From: Ditylenchus dipsaci
Lineage: Eukaryota > Nematoda > Chromadorea > Rhabditida > Anguinidae
Reading direction: 5' to 3'
Assembly (NCBI GenBank): GCA_004194705.1
Contig: SADC01001227.1
Location: 868,001 to 932,000 of the forward strand
Length of the DNA: 64,000 bases
The translations under genes and the position numbers were made by a program. Shown here piece after piece: positions 30,905 to 41,900 of the stretch. The notes under the pieces were generated by a model. That model worked only from the letters and a program-made list of their open reading frames with translations, was not told where the DNA came from and ran no database searches. Within the stretch, counting starts at the first letter, position 1, and every line of letters starts with the position of its first letter.

Positions 30905-32284
30905 TAGATTTTTTATTTAATGAGAATTTTGACTAGACAAAGAAGCGTTTCACCACTCAATCAATAGCTAAGGTTATGCCATTTTATGACAGCAGTGTAA
31001 GTGCCCGCCCCCTCTAAAGGTAGGGTTAGAGAAAAATACTCTTTGGAGGAAGGCGAGCACTTGGGCTTTCACGCCATTTTATATGCGAATATTTTCGATT
31101 AAATTTTATAACAGATTTTAACTCTATTAAACATGTCATTGTTTCACAAGTTGACCAGATATTTGATTAAAATTTTAGCTTTTGCCTTAACGCTTTAATA
31201 ATAATTTAGCACCGTGTTGTGGCGCAACTCAAAGTCTACCAAACTCCATTTACAGATTTTTATTTTAACAAATTTGCTCCGGACTCTCGAGTTCAAAAAA
31301 TTTGCTTTGGCTCTTGCTCTGGGCTCTATATTTTGAAAAATTTGCTCCAGCTCTGGCTCCTGCTTGGTGCCAGAGCCGGAGATTTTTACATCACTGGTGA
31401 TGAATCACTTTTTTGTCTAGTAAAAATTCTGATTGAATAAATAAATGGAATGGTTGCATAAAAAATGAAAATTCTGTATTTTGAAGCATATTTTTATACG
31501 GATTAACACTCTATTTCTCATTGATAATAAAAGCGATGATTCTGTTTTTTGCCAACTTATGTGCACTCTTTTATTTATGAGACAAATTTTGAAGTTACAG
31601 CCATCACAGCTTCCCATAATTTCGAGTTAAATCGAAGAGCTGAGAGTCCAAGAAATTATTTTCATCGGTTTTTAAACTGAAATCATGATTATGTCAGCGT
31701 GAATTTCTAAGTTCATACGCCAAGCATAAATAGTGGCGGTTGATTGTTGCAACATTTCTTATTAATTCTGCATGGGTTGAGTACTAGGATTGGGTGATGG
31801 AAAGTTTCCACGGAAAATTTCGGGAAACTTTCCGGAAAGGATTAAGATTCTTTCCAGAGCTTTGAAATTTGGAAAGATTCTTTTGGGCGCGAACTCAAAT
31901 GTCTTAACATGTCCTTATTATTGCTGTCCTCAAATTTTGGCATTTTTCATTTGCCTGTATTTAGCTCACTTTATTCTTTTGTTTTAGTCGCTTTTGTTGA
32001 ACGAGGGTCAACTGCCGACCATTACAACTGCCGACCAATTATCGAATTCTGACTAAAATTTAATTTTTCTCTCGGGCTGAACCAAGGCAAACGCTTCAAG
32101 AATCTTTTATCTATTTTCTCAACGCTGCGTAGCCATGTGTGTACAAATGTAAATTTTTATAAATTTTCTAACTAACTCTGGCCCACTCTTTCGAGTAAAT
32201 ATGACTAAAAGGCAAATCTGTCAAATAAATTTTTGTAAACCATTTTGACCCTTTGACCCACCTTTTTTTGACCCACATTGACCC
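30905..32284. other. Non-coding stretch, no gene seen
   Basis: AT-rich. The words 'tttccgg/ccggaaa' cluster near 31800-31860 and recur near 34010-34075 (short GGAAACTTTCC phrases). No exon chain is supported. Confidence 0.25.
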
Positions 32285-32535
32285 ACCGTTAAGTGAGTGC
32301 GCACATCTCTAACCAACCAAGCACCCTGCGCCCCCTGTGGGGGCGCAGGGGGCTTGGAGCTCGCACACCCACATACCTTAGACGCAAATCACTCGAAAGT
32401 GACTCTGGATGCATAAAAAGCGTGCATACCAGAGTTGATTTATGCGGTAGGCCCAGTATTCAAAACTATGTTCAACATCTTCCTTTTTGAACAAAATTGG
32501 CTTTTTTCGGTCTCTTTCCACCCTAATACAGCCCT
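32285..32535 (-). repeat. GC-rich hairpin family 'X', copy 2
   Basis: Inverted orientation to copy 1. It ends at ...CTAATACAGCCC (complement of GGGCTGTATTAG). The central stem is GCGCCCCCTGTGGGGGCGC. Confidence 0.8.
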
Positions 32536-32905
32536 AAATCTCTGAAAAATGTTCAAAAGTGTACTTTTGGGTGGTCTCGAAATTCAATTTTTGATAGACT
32601 AAAACTCAGAAAATGCCTCTTTTGAGCTTTTGAGCAGTATGCTTAGTACAAAAACATGTTTAATTGTAAAAAATCAGCAAATACTAATGAAACCAATCAA
32701 AGGAAAACACAAAAATGATAGATTTATAGACAGAAAGCAGGTTTCGGGCAGGCCTTGTCCTTTATCTTAGCCAGGGCAGCTGTGAAACCTTGCGCTTGGG
32801 CAGTTGCGGCAGTTGGGGGTCGGCAGTTTGGATGGTCGGCAGTTGTCTTTTTCTCCTTTTGTTCAGCAATGCAAAAACAAAGCCAATAAGCTGGATCTGG
32901 AGATA

Positions 32906-33819
32906 CAGTCAAATCTCGATAAACCGGCACCCCGATAAGCCGGCACCCTGAGTCCAGTTTGGCTGGCCAACTGAGAAAATCAACAAAACGACACCCCGAT
33001 AAACCGGCACCTCGATAAACCGGCACCCTAAGGTCGGTCCGCACAAAGAAAATGGCACTCCTTAAAATTTTACCTTAACACGGGAAGCCCTGACTGTAAG
33101 ACGAGCTCATTCTGGTGCAGAATTTCACGGAGAATACGAATCTGCAAACTGTTTTTGAAAAAATGGGTTTGGCTTGAGATTTCGACCAATTTTTGAATGG
33201 TGTTTTTTTTTGAAATGTGACTTGGGTATGTACATAAAACCAGGTGGTACTTGAATATTTTATATACACATGCATAACTTCTAGATCTCGTTAGAAAGCA
33301 CAAAAAATCAGCTTTTCAATCACATATTGTTGTACGGTTTATGAAAACATAGTGTAAAATAATCGGCCCAAAGAAACGATTGTGTCACTTTTCCAAAACG
33401 ATTTTTTTACTAGAATATGCAAAACTAAAACTGCGCCAAAAATGGCTTAAAGTATAGTAAAACAAGTCTTTACAGGGTTGGGTGACCGTTTAAAAAATTT
33501 AACGAATATTTGAAAAAACATTCAAACAGGAAATTTTTTCACCGCTAAACTAACCTGAAATTTCGACACCGTATTCGTGTTCATCATGGCCGATTTATTA
33601 ATAGAACTGATCTTCATAATTGAACGTTATCATCAAAGTTTAAATTTCTCTCATGTTGATCCATAATAAATTGTGGAAAGTTCTCATGTTGAATGCAAAA
33701 CCTCGATAAGCCGGCACCTTTGTCTTAAAATAAATTTCAAACCTGTTTAAACCAGCACTTTGATAAACCGGCACTCTAAGGTCGGTCCCTAGGTGTGCCG
33801 GCTCATCGAGGTTTGACTG
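32906..33819. mobile_element. pogo/Tigger-like element, 914 bp, TA target duplication
   Basis: Termini CAGTCAAATCTCGATAAACC and CATCGAGGTTTGACTG are inverted and flanked by TA. Both subterminal regions repeat the phrase ATAAACCGGCACC (left 32918-33030, right 33705-33815). No transposase coding is recognised inside; part of the interior (33100-33250) belongs to a separate dispersed repeat. Confidence 0.85.
33095..33260. repeat. Dispersed repeat 'CATTCTGGTGCAGAATTT', copy 1
   Basis: The word cattctggtgcagaatttca followed by ggagaatacgaatctg recurs at 39585-39665 (cattctagtgcagaattcaa) and 41005-41100. The three copies share about 80-100 bp ending near a caggtggtac/aggtggta word. Confidence 0.6.
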
Positions 33820-34135
33820 TATTTCAAACGCGACGAAGATCCGAAAAAAATTGTTGGATTTTGCACTTTATGATGAGAATAATTTATTTGGCTTCGATTA
33901 ATTGTTGATTTGAATATTATGATGTTATTTGTGGATGTAACAGAGGCTTTGTGCGAATAAAATGGAAGGACCCGAATAAAATGGAAGGGAGGATCGAAAA
34001 AGTATCTTTCCAACATTTCGGAAACTTTCTGGAAACTTTCCGGAAATTTTCTGGAAAAAGATTCTTTCCAGAAAGATTGCAACTAGGATTGGCACACAGT
34101 TAACTCAGCTTTTTGAAAAATTTTGACCTTATTTC

Positions 34136-34450
34136 ATGTTTTTATACACTTTTTTGTCTAAAATTTTAAGCATGTCAGCCTGCGATCGAAAGCTTGGAAT
34201 GTTAGCTACACGACAGTGTTAAAATTTCTTGGTTTATATAAGAAAAATGTATCTATTTCAACGAAAATATTTTCGGGTAATTTCGGGCAAAATTACCCGA
34301 AATTACCCGAAAACGTTTTCACTGAAATAGATACATTTTTTTTGAACTTATCTAAGAAATTTTTAAACCATCGTGTAGCTGACATTCCAAGCTTTCGATC
34401 GCAGGTTGACATGCTCAAAATTTTAGACAAAAAAGTGTATAAAAACATGA
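34136..34450. repeat. Long palindrome, about 315 bp
   Basis: The left arm 34136-34213 (catgtttttatacacttttt ... tgcgatcgaaagcttggaat) pairs with 34376-34450. Inner arms pair through tttctt.tttatataagaaaaatgtatctatttca, and the centre is the TTCGGGTAATTTCGGG / CCCGAAATTACCCGAA repeat at 34270-34310. Confidence 0.85.
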
Positions 34451-34479
34451 AAACATAAAAACATGAAACATGCTTTTCT

Positions 34480-35158
34480 GGTTAATTGTAAATATGGTTT
34501 AAACGTCTCCTAAGTAATTTTTATACGCCAGAAACGATAAAAAAAGTTGTTTCCTAACAATTTCCGCACTACAAAGTGAAGTTTTCAATAAAAAGTTAGT
34601 TACCAAAGATTGACCAACTGTCTTGGTCCCCCAAGGTAATTACACTAAAAAGGGTACCTATACATCTTGAAAAAACCAAAAAAGATGGAATTTGAACATA
34701 TTTTTGTTAGCTGGGGCCTACCGCATAAGGAAGCTCTGGTATGCATATTGTTTTTATGCATCCAGAGTCACTTTCGAGTGATTTACGTCTAAGGTACGTG
34801 GGTGTGCGCATCTCAACCCCAAGCAACCAAGCCCCTGCGACTCCTAGGGGGCGCAGGGGGCTTGGTTGGTTAGAGATGCGCGCACTCACTTACCTTAGAC
34901 ATGATTCCGAGAGAGACTCTTGATCATGCATGCATTAAAGACTCTTTTTGCCCAGCTCCAGTGACCAAAACGTGGTAGGATACCTTAATATACGATATTT
35001 TACCTTGGGGGACCAAGGCAGTTGATCAATCTTTGGTAGCCAACTTTTTTAAAAAAACTTGACTTTTAAGTGCGGAATTTGTTAGGAAACAACTTTTTTA
35101 GCGTTTCTGCCGTATAAAAATTACTTAGGAGACGTTTAAACCATATTTACAGTCAACC
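34480..35158. repeat. Long palindrome, about 680 bp, with an X copy in the loop
   Basis: The left arm ggttaattgtaaatatggtt ... cttggtcccccaaggtaa (34480-34637) pairs with 35005-35158. The loop holds X copy 3, itself a hairpin. A short aagggtacctat / aggatacctt pair borders the X copy. Confidence 0.85.
34695..34935 (+). repeat. GC-rich hairpin family 'X', copy 3
   Basis: Has the full core ctctggtatgcat, tcactttcgagtgatttacg, gtgtgcgcatctcaa, and ggttagagatgcgcgcactc. The stem is CCCCTGCGACTCCTAGGGGGCGCAGGGG. Confidence 0.85.
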
Positions 35159-35611
35159 AAAAAAGGCCCCCCCCAGTGCACAAGTACCAAGCCTTTATTT
35201 TTACTATTGGCTCTAGTCAACTTTAGGTCCCCCCAAATTTGCCTTGGTCCTCCCTGTTGTTTTTTCTTGAAAATGCCTTGGTCCCCCTGTCGTTTTGAAG
35301 GTGATCATGTTCAAGGTGATCATGTTAACCATAATCACCATGACCACAACATTAATATAACTCTATTGGACAGGCATTGAGCACAGGATCCACACCAACA
35401 AGTGCGAAGGACAATGGGCCCATATGAAGCACAAAATCAAACGGCTATTCGGTACAAGCGACGCTCATGTCTCAAGCTATGTGCAAGAAGCAGTATTTCG
35501 GCAGAACTGTAAAGCAAAAGGATGAGATCTTCTTTCCAAATTCTTGAAGCAAACATCTTTGATCTACAATATAAGTAACTCTATGTAACTGTATATGTTT
35601 ATTCCGTACAC
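35159..35611. other. Non-coding stretch with a 'ccttggtccccc' repeat piece
   Basis: 35165-35300 holds several CCTTGGTCCCCC / cctgttgttttttct words. No exon is supported; 35372-35560 has weak coding character without a motif. Confidence 0.25.
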
Positions 35612-36575
35612 AACCACTTTGCCGCATGGCACTTTGCCGCAGACACTTTGCCGCATGACACTTCGCCGCAGTCACTTTTCCGCAAGACACTTTGCCGCAT
35701 GACACTTTGCCGCACAATTATTAATGAGTCTTCCTTCACAAAGTTTTTTTTGAATTAAATCTGTCTTCTGCATACTATCTTGTTGAAATTTTTGATTTTT
35801 CATTCTTTTATTCAATAAAAAATTTTGTTGGTCAGAAATGTAGCTGCTCTCTTTATGCGCTTAACCATTTTCTTCCTTTCAACCATACTTCTTACAGAAG
35901 TTACAATGGCTTTCGGTGTTGATTTCAATTGGCTTGCTAATATGTTTGATCTCGTGGATACTCAAATAGGTCCTCCGCAAACTTCTCTCCAGGTCGATTG
36001 TTTATTTGAGGGTTTTTTTGCTCACCTGTAATTTTAGGGAAAGCTTACAAAATCGAGCAAGGGAAATGAGCTGCTAATTTCCGGTGGTTTCGAATACAAA
36101 AAAGATAGACTCGTAAACATGGGACAAATCCGGCATTGGCGCTGCATGAAAGTTCGGTGTCGTGGAACTGCTAAGACAGATGCTTGCTCAGCGAAAAACA
36201 TACGACTATTAAATCCCGAAAGCTGTGCAACACTACTTGTCTGATTTTCCTTTCGTTAGAGACAGAGCCGATGGCGATGAAGCTGTCAATGAAGATTCTA
36301 TTGAAGAAGAAGATGATATTGGAATTAATTGTTGATCTCACATTGTTTATTTAATTTTGTTGCCTTTGTCGATAAATTGGTGGTTGATAACTTGTTCGGG
36401 TAATGAGTTTTTTAAAGTTTTTTTGAGAACACAAAAGTGCGGCAAAGTGTCGGCGGCAAAGTGTCTGCGGCAAATAGTCATGCGGCAAAGTGTCTTGCGG
36501 CAAAGTGTCATGCGGCAAAGTGTCCGCGGCAAAGTGTCTGCGGCAAAGTGCCATGCGGCAAAGTGTGTAGGAACC
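35612..36575 (+). mobile_element. Foldback element with ACTTTGCCGCATG phrase termini and a FLYWCH exon
   Basis: The left array 35620-35715 holds six copies of a 14-15 bp phrase (cactttgccgcatgg, cactttgccgcagac, ...). The right array 36437-36568 holds eight or nine copies in inverted orientation. Outer ends GTACACAACCACTTTGCC and GGCAAAGTGTGTAGGAACC pair imperfectly. The roughly 700-bp interior codes for a small FLYWCH-type protein. Confidence 0.85.
35825..36335 (+). CDS. FLYWCH-type protein inside the TTGCCGC foldback element
   Basis: The first block (35825-35993) gives a hydrophobic start RLTIFFLSTILLTEVTMAFG, then FNWLANMFDLVDTQIGPPQT and SLQ before a GTCGATTG donor-like site. After a TTTTAG at about 36040 comes GKLTKSSKGNELLISGGFEY then KKDRLVNMGQIRHWRCMKVR and CRGTAKT, a clear FLYWCH domain (SxKGNxLLxxGGFxY ... 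HWxCxxxxCRGxAKT). The final His-x-His part is unclear. 36245-36332 gives an acidic tail (ending EEEDDIGINC and TGA) in another frame. No transposase domain is seen. Confidence 0.65.
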
Positions 36576-38159
36576 GTTTATTCGATTATGTATAAATGGT
36601 TATAAAAGTGAATCATAGGGACCCGACCTGAGAGTAATAAATAAATAAATAACAAACCACAGGGGGACCAAGGCAAATTTGGGGGGGGACCTAAAGTTGA
36701 CTAGGGCCTTATTTTTACCACTGTCAGTTCATTTTCTATTTCAATAGAGCCTTTTCTACTTTTCAAAAATATCTGATTTGAAACATTTGATCTGTATTTT
36801 TTGAAGAAAAAAAAAGATTCACAGCTTTCATTTAGTTCATCGGGTGTCATCAAAAATAAAAAATTCAGCTGATATGATACAAAATTAGAATTGATGACAA
36901 ACTCACTTTCAAAATTCAGAAGCCCCGTGAGTTCTGAGGCTGAAATTGTTTTTGAGACTGATTTTGTTAAAAAAAAATAACTCCCTGCTTCCTAATAACT
37001 TTTCACGCCCGCATGAGGGTTGAAAAATGACTCTCCTTGAAAAGTTAATAAAGTAAATACGGTACTTCGAAAAAAATAGACACTCTGATAAACGGGTACC
37101 TGTTTATCGAGGTTCGACTGTACTCTATTTGAGACTCAAAATTAAAAAAAAATCAAATTTTAAATAATTAGAAGAATGACTAATTTTTACTTTATTTCGC
37201 CAAATTTCTTTTATTTCAAAGAGAGGGGGAACTTACTATACGCATCGTCTAGGTCAAAGGTGCCGGTGCCGCATCAATTTTATTTAGATTTTCTGCAGCG
37301 GCACCGATCTCGAAAAAATCTGGCGCCGGCACCAGTTCGTGGCACCGACCCTGAAAAGACCGGCTCATGGCTATAATATTCTTTATAATAAAAGAACCCA
37401 ACTTCAAAAATTTCAAAAAAAAAAACTCATGGCACTGGTGCGGTGCCGTGAGCTGGTGGTGTTATACCGCTGCCACTAACAACACTGATTGACACCCAAA
37501 GTGGGACTCTCTATGAGGAGTGGATTTTCAGAGATTTGACAGTCATAAATTTTAATACAATTATTTATTTATTTTTTAAACAAAATTTCATCATTTATTG
37601 CCAGCATGCTATACTAATTATTCGACTCGAATTTGAAAAAAAATATTGACATATTTGAATCTTTTCTCAATTTATATTTGAATGGTTAAATCAGCTATTG
37701 AAACAAAGAGTTTTTATTATCGTTGCTTACACACGTAAGCTCAAATTGTATTGATGTTCTCTCCAGATGTCTCTGAGGGCTTCATTTTTTTATAATGTGG
37801 TTCGACAAGGTCAACATGCAGCTTTATTTTTTCGGAATCACAGCCAGCTTCTCCGTAATAAAATACCTGAAAAAATTTTTTCCTCTCTTTTTTAGGATAT
37901 TCTGATGACGAAAAATGTGGTTCAATAACATAAATATTTGTAACCTGAGTTTATGGATGCTAAATAAATTTATTTATACCGCATTTTAGTGTTTGTAAGT
38001 GATGCATATTTAGCTTATATAAAGGCACTTTTTTAGTTGCCATCGTTTTATGGCTTAAAATGAGTAGAAAAAACCCAAAAACTACTGGGAAGGCCATTTC
38101 CGATATTTTTTTTGTAAAAACCATGACACCCAATCTATCTATGAAAAGACTAAAAGAGG
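36576..38159. other. Non-coding stretch with repeat pieces
   Basis: 36658-36690 is a 'gggggaccaaggc' piece. 36976-37061 is the right end of a CCGTATTT-family MITE (taaagtaaatacggta). 37064-37120 is a truncated pogo-like end (TTTATCGAGGTTCGACTG-TA). 37250-37460 has repeated ggtgccg/cggcaccg words (GCACCG phrase). No exon chain is supported. Confidence 0.35.
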
Positions 38160-38164
38160 AAATT

Positions 38165-38400
38165 GAACATAATTTTGTTAACTGGGGCCTACCGCGTAAA
38201 GAAACTTTGGTATGCATGCATACTTTTTTTGCGTCCATAGTCATTTTCGAGTGATTTGTGTCTAAGGTATGTGGGTGTGCGCATCTCAACTCCAAGCAAC
38301 CAAGTCCCTTCGGGGCGCAGGGAACTTGATCGGTTAGAGATACGCGCACTCACTGACCGTAGACATAATTCCGAGAAGTACTTTTGATCATAAATGCATA
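38165..38400 (+). repeat. GC-rich hairpin family 'X', copy 4
   Basis: Core as in copy 1 with more substitutions; the stem is reduced to GTCCCTTCGGGGCGCAGGGAAC. Confidence 0.8.
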
Positions 38401-38890
38401 TAAACACTCTTTTCGCCAAGCTTCAGTGATCAAAACGCGGTTGGATACCTTTTCATAGATATCTAGGTACCTTCAAAATATTTACCAGAGGGAGTTTGAA
38501 GTTTTTTACAAAATTTTTGTAATTTTTTTTTCTCGCAAATGGCCTTCCCAATATTTTTTTTGTGTTTCCTACAATATTTACCAACGGTATTTGGCCTATT
38601 CACAGCCAAAGAGCAGCACTCTCCACATCGCAATGAATTGATGTAAAAAAAACCAAGGGAACCGAACATAGCAGGCTTAGAGAAAAATACTCTTTGAAAC
38701 GGGCGAAATGCACTTTAATTTTTACGGTCATCAACAAGTATGGTCCTTTCAGCAGCAACAGTAGTTTCGAACCACTTGAAGTTTGAGAAAATTACATGCT
38801 TTTAATTGCCTCGGGGCGGCGATTGAAGAAAATACGGTAAGGTCATTTTTAAATCAGGTTTGGCTTAGCGGCAGAGAAAATGAAGAACAA

Positions 38891-38972
38891 TTAGTCCCAA
38901 TATAAGGTCATCTCGATATAAGGTAATTTTTTTTGGCAAGTCCCAGGGTGACCTTATATCCAGATCTGACTG
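38891..38972. mobile_element. pogo-like MITE, TATAAGGTCATC variant
   Basis: The right end ...ATATCCAGATCTGACTG is followed by TA. The left part ataaggtcatctcgatataa pairs with gggtgaccttatat. About 82 bp; the left tip is degraded. Confidence 0.6.
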
Positions 38973-41900
38973 TATTTGATTAATATAATTACCCAGCTAT
39001 TAAAGTAGGTTTGGTGATCATTAATGTACTTTTCCCTTTTGCTGCTGTCCCTGAGATGAAATTCCTGGCTAGCACTGCAACTGTTGTCTTCTAAAACGAG
39101 GTTTGTAGGTGGGTGACATATTATTGGTGGTCTTTTCATGCCAAATTTAAACCTAAATTTTTATACTTTGTTCAAAAAATATCATAAATAAAAAGGAATA
39201 TATAAGAGACAAAAACTACGTACCACACTTCTTGGCCTTGATGCAAGTATCCGATCGCCTCACAAGCTAGTGCAGTATTTTTCAAAACTGGTGCAAAAAG
39301 AGTTTGAAATTTTGTACAAAATGGCATTTGAGCAATGACGTCTTCTTCATTTACATATCTTATGCTGAAAATTGGACTCTTAATTTTTCAAGCAATCTAT
39401 TTCTGCCTGGATTGCAACGTGGCAATATTATTGTCTTTTGCAAAAGCGATAGGTGAAATCAGAATCCTTGCGATATTTCCGACTAGACTGATAAATGAGG
39501 TTCGGGGAAGGGGGGGGTGGGGTTTGTTCTAAGGTAAGTACCCTGAAATGTCATTAACATGGAAGGCCGAACTGTGAGACCAGCACATTCTAGTGCAGAA
39601 TTCAATGGAGAATCCGATTTATTTTCCCAGTTTCCTTTTTAGTCTGTACCAGGTGGTAAAAAATGCGATTTTTGAAAGTTGTGAATTTTTGGTTTTTTTA
39701 ATCGAAAATTTGGTTCTAATCTACTTTAGGCGTCCATAGTCGCTTTAAACGCCCAATGAGTTTTGGCATCCAAGGAGTGTGCACTATGGCGGGCGGTGCA
39801 ATATGGCGTGGGGTCACTATGGAGGGAGTTCACTGTGCTGGCTAACCACATCGGAACCGGGTGTGCACTATGGCGGGGTCTACACTATGGAGGAAGTTGA
39901 CTGTACCCAAATCTAACAATGAAGGTCAAATCTACATTGTATAGGCTTTCTAATAAGTATAAATTTACCTAACGAAAAATTTCACTTAAAAAATTTTTTC
40001 CTTCAGACCAAACATGTACTCAAATGCGTTACCCACCCACGCACCCATCTCTAATTATTATACAGTCAACTCTCGATACAGTGTACCCTCGATATAGTGT
40101 AGATCTCGATATAGTGTATATTTTTCCGATCCCCACGAGCTACACTGTATTGAGAGTGGACTGTATAAAAATATAAAGATATTTTACACCGTTTTGGTCT
40201 TTTAAAAGTTTCTGCATTTTCTATCATGAGTCTTTCTCGAAATTTTGTCTAAGCTAAGTGACCCTAGGCGGAAAAACTTTTTTACAGGGGAGGGCGGTGT
40301 TTAGAATAGTGTACGTTGCCGGGAGAGTCGACTGTATCAAATTTTTAAGCAAAAATACTGGAAAGAACATAAAAGTTTGTAGTAACCTGCCTGTGTGGAA
40401 TAAGTTCATTGTGTTTCTTAGCATAGAGTTTATCGCCATGACGTGGTTCTCCAAATGTTAATTGCTTTATTTTTTCAAGCTGATCCTCATTAAAATAGGG
40501 CTTATGTTCTTTGTTACTAATATCTTTTTTATTTAATTCATTCTCTTCGCTATTTACTTTACATTCTATGGCGTAAAGTAAAGCAGCAATAGAAGCCAAA
40601 CAACCACCCATTGAATGGCCTACAAATATTGGTGCATAGTCCTTAAACATTATTTTCAAACTCCGTGGATATAATAAATACAAGCTTACGGGATATAGAA
40701 TAAATGCACCTTCAATATCTAGCCAAAGTTGTTTGACCGCATTTAGGTAGTATCTATTCACCTGAACCACAATTGTAATTTTTTTTTAAATTTGCTGTTG
40801 TTGAGCATTCCGATCCTCGAGCACGACTTTTGGCTTACCGGATAGAGAATTTTAGACTGAACATGTTGGTAATTTCGGCTTGAAAATTTTTCGGCAAGAA
40901 TTTTGATTATTCGTAATTTTTTTTATTTTTATCTTGGCACGAAAATGCAAAAAAGGGTGATAACTTTTTATGTACTTTATATGTTCCGAATCTGTTATAT
41001 ACATTCTGGTGCAGAATTTAATGGAGAATCCGATTTCTTTTCCCACTTTCCTTTTTTAGTCGAAACGAGGTGGTAGAAAACGAGATTTTTGAGAATTGTA
41101 ATTTCTGGTAGCTTCCTTATCATTGAAAGGACAATAACTCCCAATTTTTGTAGATTTTAGCTTGCTTTTATTGACCATTGAAAAAACCACTTAGAAGTGC
41201 TTTCAAATGACACATCAAGCGTTTGTATACGTTTCGAAATTTCAAATAAGACAACTCAAAGTAAAAAGATTCCATCTTTTGAAAATTGAGCTTTTTCCGA
41301 ATTATGGCTCAAAAACCTACTTCAGATTCTATGTCGAAAATTAAAACTTTATGCCATGTGGAAGAGCGTTAAATTTCGATTTTAGAGGTGTTCTTGGTGG
41401 ACTTTCCCTCTGTAAAATTACCGCAAAATAAAAATGCGCCAATTTTAAAAGAGGAATTTCTGATGTTGATATTCGAAGGACTCCTGGTTTGGCTTTTTCC
41501 CTGTCGATATTACGAAAAAAAAAATAAAGGAAAATTATAAAAATATATATAAGGTTTTTCAGTAGCTTACGGGCACTATGCGAGGCTCCTATCTTAGTCT
41601 ACAGCCTTCAATTAATAAATAGTGAGTTTACCTTGCCAAACTCAGATCCATGCACATCCACGGTATCCTGGAAAAGGACCGAAAAGGCTTGTCTGAGTAG
41701 CTGAGAGTGATGATTAGTTCCTTCAAATGCAATGATGATTTGTTTTTTGTCACGAACGATTGATATATCTACTGAACAGGTATTTCCAAAAATGTCACAA
41801 TTTGTTTCTTGTGCCTTCCGAAGTGTACAGAATCAATATTGTGTTTTTTGTTGATACTGCAAAAAGCAATTATTTTCAATCCATTTTAAAAAGCTATGCC

